The translations under genes were made by a program, and so were the position numbers. DNA of 64,000 nucleotides from Georgenia faecalis. GTDB taxonomy: Bacteria > Actinomycetota > Actinomycetes > Actinomycetales > Actinomycetaceae. Location: contig NZ_CP033325.1 of assembly GCF_003710105.1 (NCBI RefSeq), positions 558,001-622,000 on the forward strand, given 5' to 3'. The notes below the pieces were generated by a model. That model was not told the origin of the DNA. It searched no databases and was given only the letters and a program-made list of their open reading frames with translations. Positions within the stretch are counted from its first letter, which is position 1; the number at the start of each line of letters is the position of its first letter. Shown in pieces: positions 8,640 to 15,938 of this stretch.

Positions 8640-9521
8640 TCAGTCCTCCGCGTGCTCCACGCGGACGATGGCGACCACGGGCACCTCGTGCAGGACCCCG
8701 CGGGCGACCGACCCGAGCCGCAGCCCCGCCAGGCCGTGCCGGCTGCGGCTGCCGACGACGAGCAGGCTCGCGTGGGCGGCCGCGACGACGAGCGCCTCGA
8801 CCGGGTTGGTCTCCACGAGGTCGGCCTCAACCGGCACGCCCGGGAACCGCTCGGACCACTCGTCCGCGAGGGCGCGGAGCACCTCCTCGCCCTCGGTGGT
8901 GCGCCGGTCGAGGACCTGCCGGACCCGCGCGTCGGCCAGCCCTGGCACGGGCGGCTGCCGGTCGAGGGCGTGGACGAGGCGGACGCCGACGTGGCGCGCG
9001 GCCGCGTGGCGGAACGCGAACTCGGTGATCGCGGGAACCGCCGAGGCCGCATCGACCCCCACGACGACGGGCCCCTCGGGGCGGGTGACGTCCTCCCGGA
9101 CGACGACGACCGTCCCGCTCGCGTGCGCCGCGACCTTCTGCGACACGGAGCCGATGAGCCGGCTGCGGAGGGGTCCCAGGCCGCGGGCGCCGAGGACGAG
9201 GGCGGCGGCGTTCTGCGAGGCGCGCACGAGGGCGACCGCCGGTCGCTCCATGACCACCTCGGCCGACACGGCGAGGTCCGGGTGGCGCTCGCGGACGACG
9301 GCGACGGCGTGGTCGAGGATCGGGGCGGTGGACTCGATGACGTCCTCGGGGGGCGGCGAGCCGTACTCGCGGGCGGAGATGACCCACGGGAAGGCGTGGA
9401 CGACGGACAACGGCACGTCGCGGCAGTCCGCCTCGTCGGCCGCCCAGCGTAGGGCCGGGGCGTCCTTGTCCGTGCCGTCGATCGCGACGACCACTGCTCC
9501 GGACGGCTGCGACTCGACCAT
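8640..9521 (-). CDS. Universal stress protein, tandem UspA domains
   Basis: 293 residues made of two UspA domains (about 8-145 and 152-290). Each has the ATP-binding pattern G-2x-G-9x-G-S: GARGLGPLRSRLIGS in the first, and GSRSRHGLAGLRLGS in the second. Such tandem, ATP-binding Usp proteins in actinobacteria are commonly hypoxia or stationary-phase induced. ATG at 9519-9521 is chosen because GAGGAC lies upstream and the N-terminal extension of the open frame is unlike the family. It is convergent with the SDR-like gene and divergent from the large helicase-like gene. Confidence 0.92.
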   Translation of the reverse strand: MVESQPSGAVVVAIDGTDKDAPALRWAADEADCRDVPLSVVHAFPWVISAREYGSPPPEDVIESTAPILDHAVAVVRERHPDLAVSAEVVMERPAVALVRASQNAAALVLGARGLGPLRSRLIGSVSQKVAAHASGTVVVVREDVTRPEGPVVVGVDAASAVPAITEFAFRHAAARHVGVRLVHALDRQPPVPGLADARVRQVLDRRTTEGEEVLRALADEWSERFPGVPVEADLVETNPVEALVVAAAHASLLVVGSRSRHGLAGLRLGSVARGVLHEVPVVAIVRVEHAED

Positions 9522-9962
9522 GGTGTCCTCGTCTGCTCGCGAAAATGTTGCGCTTCTCACAGCCTTGCACAGGCCCCGTCGGCGTGCGAGACGCGCCAAC
9601 CCGCGGCGCGGGAGGGTCGGGATCCGCGCCCTGGCGCCGGTCTAGCGCACGTGGCGCGGTTGTGCACCGATTCTTGCGTCGACATATGTCGATAGTTAAT
9701 GATCAGACCAGACGGGGCGCGACGCCTGCCCCCCCGTGCGCGTCGCGCCCCGTCGGACCAGCCGCTCCACCCCGGCCGGGCGACGACGCCCCCGGCCTCG
9801 GCTCCCCGCTCGCGCAGCGCCTCGGCGCGTCCCGCCGGGCGGTCCCGCGCGCCGACCCACGCCGCAGCGGGCCCTCCACGTGTGAGCCCATGCACGCGAC
9901 GATCTGGCCGCCGCGCGGCGGGTCGCCCGCATCCGCAGAGGTTCGCTGGTTAGCGTGGACAG
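9522..9962. other. Gene-free divergent intergenic region
   Basis: 441 bases between the universal stress protein and the helicase-like gene. No credible gene. The part around 9650-9710 is distinctly less GC-rich than its surroundings and holds a perfect 14-base palindrome (9679-9692). A -10 box TAGCGT (9951-9956) sits six bases before the ATG at 9963. Confidence 0.7.
9679..9692. promoter_or_regulatory. Perfect palindrome, candidate operator
   Basis: TCGACATATGTCGA is a perfect 14-base inverted repeat in a locally AT-richer stretch, about 160 bases upstream of the universal stress gene and 270 upstream of the helicase-like gene. Its size and symmetry fit a dimeric regulator site. The cognate factor is not identifiable; it is not an obvious DosR box. 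Confidence 0.4.
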
Positions 9963-12900
9963 ATGACTCGCTCCGCGCTTTTCACCGGCTCCGGCGCGGC
10001 CCGACGCCCCGCCGGGGAAGACCCCATGGTCGCCCTCGTCCACGACGGTACCGACGACTCGCCGGGCGGCGTCGGCGCGTCCGTCGCCTCCGTGCCCGCG
10101 GGTGCCGAGCCCACCCCGGAGACGGCGGCCGTCGAGGCAGCCGCGCAGGGGTGGCGCGAGCGACTCGTTGCGCTCGGCGGCGCGAGCCCCATGTGGGACG
10201 TCCGGCTCCTCGGCGACGCACTCATCGACCTCACGGCCGCCCACCCCTCGGGCATCGCCCAGCTCTACGCCGGCCGCACCACCCGCCTGACCAACCTCGT
10301 GCGCGAGGGCGCGGCGCTGGTCGCCGCCCGCCGCGGCGCCCGCACCGTCAGCGCTCGCGCGGAGGAGCTCGCGCAGCGCCACGGTGTCGCCCCGACCTTC
10401 CTCGCCGTCGGCGTCGCGACCTGGACCGAGCCGGACCTCTCCGCCGACGGCACGCCGCACTCCGACGACGACGCGGACGACGCCCGGACCGGTCGCACCG
10501 TCCGCGCCCCCGTCCTCCTGCGGCCGGTGCGCCTGGCCGCCCGTGCCTCCCAGGAGGCGGACTTCGAGATCGACCTCGAGCCCGCCATCGAGGTGAACTC
10601 CGTCTTCGTCCGCGCCCTGCGGGCCCGCGGGGTGGGCTCGGACGTCGCCGCCATCGCCCGGAGCGCCTTCACCGCGAACGGGTTCTCCCCGCGCACCGCG
10701 CTGCACCGCCTCGCGGCGCTGGGCGAGGAGGTCCTCCCCGGCTTCTCCCTCGACGAGCGGATCCTCATCGGGCCGTTCATCCACCCGGGGCAGGTCCTCG
10801 TCGAGGACCTCGACGCGCTGGCGGACGAGCTGCCCCGCCACGCCGTCGTCGCGGCCCTGGCCGGCGTCGAGGACGCCCGGGCGGCGCTCGACGTGCCCAT
10901 GCCCGTGCCCGTCGTGGCCGACCGCGCCCCCCAGGCGGAGCGCGGCACGGGCGACCTGGACCCGGACCAGCTCCACGTCATCGACGCCGTCGCGACCGGC
11001 GCCCACCTCTTCATCGACGCCCCGCCCGGGGCCGACGTGCCCGCCACCGTCGCCGCCGTCCTCGCCGACGCCACCGCCTCGGGGCGCCGGGTCGTCTACG
11101 TGCCCGGCACCCGCCGGAGCGGGCGCACCCTGGCCCGGACCATGAACGAGCTCGGCCTGTCCGAGCTCCTCCTCGACGTCACCGCGGACACCCGGTGGCG
11201 CACGGTCGCGGCGGAGCGGCTGCGCTCCGGGCTGCGCCCCGAGGAGCCCGAGATCCACGTCGACGAGGTGCACGCGCTGCGCGCGGAGCTCGTCGACTCC
11301 CACCTCACGCTCGCGGGCTACGTCGGGGCGCTCCACGTGCGGCGCGAGCCGTGGGACGCGTCCGCCCACGACGCCCTGCAGGCGCTCGCCGCCCTCACGG
11401 CCACCCGCCCCGGCCCGCGCACCGGCGTCCGCCTGCCCGCCGAGGTCCTGCGCCGCCTCGTCGGCGACGTCCGCGAGCACGCCCGCGAGCGCCTCGTCCG
11501 CGCCGGGAGCCTCGGCGCGTTCGAGCTCCGGCCGCACGACACCCCCTGGTACGGCGCCCGGCTCACGAGTGCCCGCCAGGCCCACGAGTCGCTCGAGCGG
11601 ACCCAGCGTCTGGCCGAGCTCTCCCTGCCCGAGCTCACTCGCGAGGTGTCCCGCGCCGCGGCCCAGACCGGGCTCGAGACCCCGACGACGATGCGCGAGT
11701 GGGGCGAGCAGCTGCGGATGCTCGACGGCGTCCGCAGCGCGCTCGACGTCTTCAGCCCCCAGGTGTTCGAGCGCTCCGCCGCGGACATGGTCGTCGCCAC
11801 CGCGAGCCGCGGCTGGCGCAAGGAGCACGGCCTCGACATGCCGCGCCGGGTCCGCCGCCGCCTGCGCAAGCAGGCGCGCGACCTCCTGCGCCCGGGCCGT
11901 CCGGTCGCCGACCTGCACGGCGAGCTCATCCGCGTCCAGGCCCAGCGCGACCTGTGGCGCCGCTACTGCCCCGAGGGTGGCTGGCCGCGCCTGCCGTCCG
12001 GGATGGCGGACCTGGAGAAGCACGCCCGCGAGGTGCGCGCGGACCTCGACGCACTCGACCCGGTGATCGGCAGCGGGGCGGGACGCGACTCCCTCCTCGA
12101 CCTCCCCTTCGACGAGCTCGCCGCCCTCATGGCCGACCTCGGCGTCGACGGCGAGGCGCTGCGCCTCCTGCCCGAGCGCACCGCGGTCCTCAACGAGCTC
12201 ATCGACCTCGGACTCGACGACCTCGTCCGTGACCTCGCCGAGCGGCACACGCCGGTCGCGAGCGTCGCCGCCGAGTTCGACCTCGCCTGGTGGGCCTCCG
12301 TCCTCCAGGAGATCGTCCGCTCCGACCCGGCGCTCGCGGGCTACGACGGCCCCGCGCTCGTCGCGCTCGCCGAGCGGTTCCGCGCACTCGACCGACGCCA
12401 CGTCGCCTCGCTCGCCGGGCCGGTGCGCCGGGCCGTGGCCCGCCACGTGCGCACGGTCGTCGGCGCCCACCCCGAGGAGGCGGCCCAGCTGGCCGCCGAG
12501 CTCGACGCCGAGCCGAACCTGCCCCAGATCCTCGCCCGGCACCCCGGGCTGGCCAGCGCCATCCGGCCGGCGTGGATCGTCGCGCCGATGCTCGTGCCCC
12601 AGCTGCTCCCGCCGGGGCGGACCATCGACCTGCTCGTGCTCGACGGCGTCCAGCACCTCCCGGTCGAGCAGGCCGTCGGTGCCATCGCCCGCGCCCGGCA
12701 GGTCGTCGTCGTCGGCGACTCGCGCCGCGGCGGCGAGGGCCTCGTCGCCGCGCTGGCCCCGATGCTGCCCTCGGTGACGGTGCCGACCGACCGCACGGTG
12801 CGCGCCGAGCCGATCGCCACGTTCCTCGCGGAGCACGGCTACGCCGACGTCATCCGGACGGTCCCGTCGCCGCCGGCGCCGTCGGCCATCCGCCTCGAGC

Positions 12901-14261
12901 ACGTCGAGGGCTTCGGGATGCCCGCCCCCGGCGCGGACGCCGTCGAGAGCGTCCAGGTCGAGGTGGAGCGGGTGGTCGACCGCGTCATCGACCACGCGCT
13001 CAGCCGGCCGGAGGAGTCCCTCGCCGTCGTCGCGCTCAACTCTCGCCACGCGGAGCGGGTCCGCGAGGCGATCGCCGCGGCCGTGGCCGACAGCCCCGCC
13101 GTCGCCGCGTTCTTCCACGCCGCGCGGCCGGAACCCTTCGTCGTCGTCGAGCCCGACGGCGCGGCGGGACTGCGCCGCGACCAGGTCATCCTCACCGTCG
13201 GATTCGCCAAGACCCCGCACGGCCGGGTGCTCCACCGGTTCGGGCGGGTCAGCGGCCCGGACGGGCTCGCCTGCCTGGTGGACGCGCTCGACGCGGCTCG
13301 GCGCGGGCTCCTCGTCATCAGCTGCATCGACGCGGGCGACCTCGACCGGTCCCGGCTCAAGGCGCCCGGTCCGCAGCTCCTCGCCGACCTCCTCGAGCGG
13401 GCGGCGCAGGACCCGGCGCCCGCGGAGCCGGCGGCTGCGCCCGACCCGCTGCTCCTCGACCTCGCGGAGCGCCTGTGGCGGCTCGGGCTCACCGTCGTGC
13501 CGCAGTACGGCCCCGAGGACGGCGTCCGGATCCCGCTCGCCATCGGGCACCCCGACCTGCCCGGGGAGCTGCTGGTCGCGGTGCTCACCGACGACGCCGA
13601 GTACGTCGCGGAGCCCAGCCTGCGCCGCCGCGAGCGGCACTGGGTCCAGCGCCTCACCGCCCGTGGGTGGGCCGTGCACATGGCGTACTCCACGGCCGTG
13701 TTCGCCGACCCCCAGCTCGAGGCGCGCACCATCCTCGGCCTCGCCCTGCAGGTCCTCGAGACCCGACGGCGCGGCGCGGCGCCCGCGCGCGCGGCCGGCC
13801 CCGACGTCCCCGACCAGGTGGACGACGGCGCGACCGAGCCCGACGACGACGGCACGCGTCCCGCCGGCGAGGCCGGTGAGCGTCCGGACGCCGGGGGGCC
13901 GGCCGACCAGCCCGCCGAGGGCGAGGCGCCGACGCAGATGGGCGACGTGGTGCCCATGGGAGAGGCCGTCGCCGCCGAGGCCTCCGAGGCCCCCGAGGCC
14001 TCGGCGCCCGGCGCCGAGCAGCGGGCGCCCGTCGCCGCCGAGCCCTTGCCGCGCGGGCCGCGGCCCGAGGTCACCCCTGGACTGCCCCTCACGGCGTACT
14101 CCGACGACGAGCTCGACGACCTCGCCGCCTGGATCGCCGAGGACGGCGTCGTGCGCACGGACGAGGAGGTCGTGGCCGCGCTGCGCGACGAGCTCGGCCT
14201 CACCCGGCGCGGGGCGCAGGTCGACGGTGTCCTCGGCGCCGTGGCGGCCCGCCGCCGGTGA
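9963..14261 (+). CDS. Degenerate DUF4011/SF1-helicase/REase-like protein (predicted pseudoenzyme)
   Basis: 1432 residues. Order: DUF4011-like N-terminus (about 55-260; LLRPVRLAARASQEADFEID), SF1 helicase region (about 335-1150), REase_MTES_1575/Vsr-like domain (about 1163-1265), an acidic Pro/Ala-rich linker (1273-1373) and a DUF3320-like C-terminus (1376-1432). Functional motifs are lost: Walker A reads APPGADVP (353-360; Lys position is Val359), Walker B is LLVLDGVQHLP (Asp894-Gly895 for Asp-Glu), motif VI is CLVDALDAARR instead of LNVAVTRAR, and the nuclease has RIPLAI for RIDLAV and VAVLTDDAEYV for a VECDG-type core. The frame is intact over 4.3 kb, so the gene looks maintained. Leaderless: TAGCGT at 9951-9956, six bases before ATG. 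Family assignment is from recalled motifs. Confidence 0.8.
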   Translation: MTRSALFTGSGAARRPAGEDPMVALVHDGTDDSPGGVGASVASVPAGAEPTPETAAVEAAAQGWRERLVALGGASPMWDVRLLGDALIDLTAAHPSGIAQLYAGRTTRLTNLVREGAALVAARRGARTVSARAEELAQRHGVAPTFLAVGVATWTEPDLSADGTPHSDDDADDARTGRTVRAPVLLRPVRLAARASQEADFEIDLEPAIEVNSVFVRALRARGVGSDVAAIARSAFTANGFSPRTALHRLAALGEEVLPGFSLDERILIGPFIHPGQVLVEDLDALADELPRHAVVAALAGVEDARAALDVPMPVPVVADRAPQAERGTGDLDPDQLHVIDAVATGAHLFIDAPPGADVPATVAAVLADATASGRRVVYVPGTRRSGRTLARTMNELGLSELLLDVTADTRWRTVAAERLRSGLRPEEPEIHVDEVHALRAELVDSHLTLAGYVGALHVRREPWDASAHDALQALAALTATRPGPRTGVRLPAEVLRRLVGDVREHARERLVRAGSLGAFELRPHDTPWYGARLTSARQAHESLERTQRLAELSLPELTREVSRAAAQTGLETPTTMREWGEQLRMLDGVRSALDVFSPQVFERSAADMVVATASRGWRKEHGLDMPRRVRRRLRKQARDLLRPGRPVADLHGELIRVQAQRDLWRRYCPEGGWPRLPSGMADLEKHAREVRADLDALDPVIGSGAGRDSLLDLPFDELAALMADLGVDGEALRLLPERTAVLNELIDLGLDDLVRDLAERHTPVASVAAEFDLAWWASVLQEIVRSDPALAGYDGPALVALAERFRALDRRHVASLAGPVRRAVARHVRTVVGAHPEEAAQLAAELDAEPNLPQILARHPGLASAIRPAWIVAPMLVPQLLPPGRTIDLLVLDGVQHLPVEQAVGAIARARQVVVVGDSRRGGEGLVAALAPMLPSVTVPTDRTVRAEPIATFLAEHGYADVIRTVPSPPAPSAIRLEHVEGFGMPAPGADAVESVQVEVERVVDRVIDHALSRPEESLAVVALNSRHAERVREAIAAAVADSPAVAAFFHAARPEPFVVVEPDGAAGLRRDQVILTVGFAKTPHGRVLHRFGRVSGPDGLACLVDALDAARRGLLVISCIDAGDLDRSRLKAPGPQLLADLLERAAQDPAPAEPAAAPDPLLLDLAERLWRLGLTVVPQYGPEDGVRIPLAIGHPDLPGELLVAVLTDDAEYVAEPSLRRRERHWVQRLTARGWAVHMAYSTAVFADPQLEARTILGLALQVLETRRRGAAPARAAGPDVPDQVDDGATEPDDDGTRPAGEAGERPDAGGPADQPAEGEAPTQMGDVVPMGEAVAAEASEAPEASAPGAEQRAPVAAEPLPRGPRPEVTPGLPLTAYSDDELDDLAAWIAEDGVVRTDEEVVAALRDELGLTRRGAQVDGVLGAVAARRR

Positions 14262-14629
14262 TGGCCACCCGGCGCGGGCGCCATCGCCGCGTCGTCGCCC
14301 CCGTCACCCGCCTGGCCGCGCCGACGCCCGGCGCGCCCGGCGACGCCGCGCAGGATGCCGGCGACCGGCCCGCCGAGACGACACAGGACGCCGGCCCCGC
14401 GACGCCCGGGCTGCCTCCGGGGAAGCGGCCCGCGGGCGAGCGCTCCGGCGCGCCCACGCCCGTCCCCGAGGACCGCGCGACCCCGGGACCGACGGAGCCG
14501 GCCACGCCGGTCCGCGAGCCGGTGCTGCCCGACCGCGCCTCCGAGGACTCCGACACGGCGTGGGGGGAGTACCGCGGGGACTCCAACGACGACCGGCTGC
14601 GGCGCGACAAGCCCCCCCACTGGGGGTGA
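14261..14629 (+). CDS. Small protein coupled to the helicase-like gene, conserved-looking C-terminal tail
   Basis: 122 residues; the ATG shares its A with the TGA of the preceding gene (TGATG), so it is very likely co-translated. Residues 1-90 are basic then Pro/Ala-rich and look disordered. The last 30 residues are distinctive: SEDSDTAWGEYRG followed by SNDDRLRRDKPPHWG. Short tails of the type ...DERL-R-x-K/V-PPHW(G) occur, as I recall, in small actinobacterial proteins of unknown role. No enzyme motif, signal or membrane helix. It may act as a partner or adaptor of the large protein (inference from coupling only). Confidence 0.7.
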   Translation: MATRRGRHRRVVAPVTRLAAPTPGAPGDAAQDAGDRPAETTQDAGPATPGLPPGKRPAGERSGAPTPVPEDRATPGPTEPATPVREPVLPDRASEDSDTAWGEYRGDSNDDRLRRDKPPHWG

Positions 14630-14688
14630 GGGTGGAGCCTGTGGCGTGGGGCGCCGGGTTCCGTGCCGGAGCGAGAAGGAGTCGAACG

Positions 14689-15090
14689 ATGCTCAGAGGA
14701 TTCAAAGAGTTCATCATGCGCGGCAACGTCGTCGACCTCGCCGTGGCCGTCGTCGTGGGGTCGGCGTTCGCCGCCATCGTCGACACCCTCGTCTCGAACA
14801 TCATCACGCCGCTGCTCAACTCGTTCGGCGGGGCTCAGGCCGAGGGGCTCGGCTTCGAGATCGTCTCCGGCAACCCGGCGACGTACGTCGACATCGCCGC
14901 CATCATCAACGCGATCGTCGTCTTCCTCATCACGGCCGCCGTCGTCTACTTCCTCATCGTCGCGCCGATGAACACGTTCAAGGAGCGCCGCGCCCGTGGC
15001 GTGGAGCCGGAGCCCGAGGCGCCGGCCGAGGACGTGCTGCTCCTCCAGGAGATCCGCGACCTGCTCCGCGCGCGCGGCGGCAACGCCTGA
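14689..15090 (+). CDS. mscL: Large-conductance mechanosensitive channel
   Basis: 133 residues, normal for MscL. It starts MLRGFKEFIMRGNVVDLAVAVV, the N-terminal helix and pore-lining TM1 (about 14-44) with GSAFAAIVDTLVSNIITPL; TM2 is IAAIINAIVVFLITAAVVYFLIV (about 66-88), followed by the conserved PMNTFKERR and a C-terminal bundle helix LLLQEIRDLLRAR. It opens under membrane tension to release solutes on hypo-osmotic shock. ATG 14689 has AGAAGGA upstream. Convergent with the SAF-domain gene. Confidence 0.97.
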   Translation: MLRGFKEFIMRGNVVDLAVAVVVGSAFAAIVDTLVSNIITPLLNSFGGAQAEGLGFEIVSGNPATYVDIAAIINAIVVFLITAAVVYFLIVAPMNTFKERRARGVEPEPEAPAEDVLLLQEIRDLLRARGGNA

Positions 15091-15108
15091 CACCCAGCCC
15101 CCGCGCCG

Positions 15109-15801
15109 TCAGGGCGCTCCTGCCAGCACGACCCGTAGGGGCGCCCAGGCGCTCGCCCCGACCACCTCGGTAACACGCTCCGGCGCCAGCGCGACGAACA
15201 CCAACGGTGCGCTCACCTCGCTCGTCCCCAGCAGCCCGCCGGCCGCGGCGGGCGCCTGCTGCGCGAGCACGAGGGCGCGCTCGGCGACGACCTGGGCGGC
15301 ACCGGGGGAGCCGGCGGCGTCCGACGTCGCCGCGAGGAGGTCCACCCGGTCGCCCGGCCGCAGCAGCTGGGCCACCGCCGCGTCCGCCAGGCGGACCGGG
15401 ACCACGACCGTGCCCGGAGGGGCGCCGTCGGACAGCCCCGGGCCCACGAGCACCGAGCGGCTCAGCCAGAACCCCGCCGGCAGCCCGACCGCCAGGGTGG
15501 TGCCCTCCACCCCCGCCGCGGAGCGCAGCGCGCCCGCTGGGACCTGGCCCGGCGCGACGCGCCGCACGGTGAGGTCGCTCGCGGTGAGCGTCGTGCCCGC
15601 GGGCACGTCCCGGGCGAGGACGAGCGCCTGCTCGGTGGGCGGCGCCGGTGGGCGCAGCTCGCCGACCACCACCCAGGCGCCCGCGGCCAGCGCCACGGCG
15701 AGGAGGACGTGGCGGCTGAGCCAGGCGCGCCGGCGGACCCGCCGCCAGCGCCGTTGCGACGGGGGGACGGGCGGCCGGTCCTGGCCCGGGCGGGAGAGCA
15801 T
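15109..15801 (-). CDS. SAF-domain membrane protein (CpaB/RcpC-like)
   Basis: 230 residues: a basic N-terminus, one membrane helix (LLAVALAAGAWVVVGEL, about 33-49), then an SAF domain beginning ARDVPAGTTLTASDL (about 64-78) and a second part with PVRLADAAVAQLLRPGDRVDLLA (about 125-147). This layout matches CpaB/RcpC, the periplasmic Flp-pilus assembly protein, but no other tad/cpa gene lies in the window, so the pilus link is uncertain. Start ATG 15801 has a TACCGT box six bases upstream, suggesting a leaderless transcript. Confidence 0.8.
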   Translation of the reverse strand: MLSRPGQDRPPVPPSQRRWRRVRRRAWLSRHVLLAVALAAGAWVVVGELRPPAPPTEQALVLARDVPAGTTLTASDLTVRRVAPGQVPAGALRSAAGVEGTTLAVGLPAGFWLSRSVLVGPGLSDGAPPGTVVVPVRLADAAVAQLLRPGDRVDLLAATSDAAGSPGAAQVVAERALVLAQQAPAAAGGLLGTSEVSAPLVFVALAPERVTEVVGASAWAPLRVVLAGAP

Positions 15802-15938
15802 GGCGGCACGGTAGGTGCGGCGGTCCCGGGCCGTCGCGGCCTGCCGCCGCGCTGTGCACGGGGGTGAGACCAGGGCCTCGGTGGAGGACGGGCGGATGCG
15901 GGGGAGGACTGTCGGTCCCAGCGGATACCCTCGGTCAG

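Noticed and set aside
9696-13679. Very long open frame (over 1300 codons) on the minus strand opposite the helicase-like gene
   Set aside because: Antisense shadow of a GC-rich gene: composition is Arg/Gly/Asp/Glu-rich, no family motif, no ribosome-binding site. The plus-strand protein has recognisable domains across the same bases.
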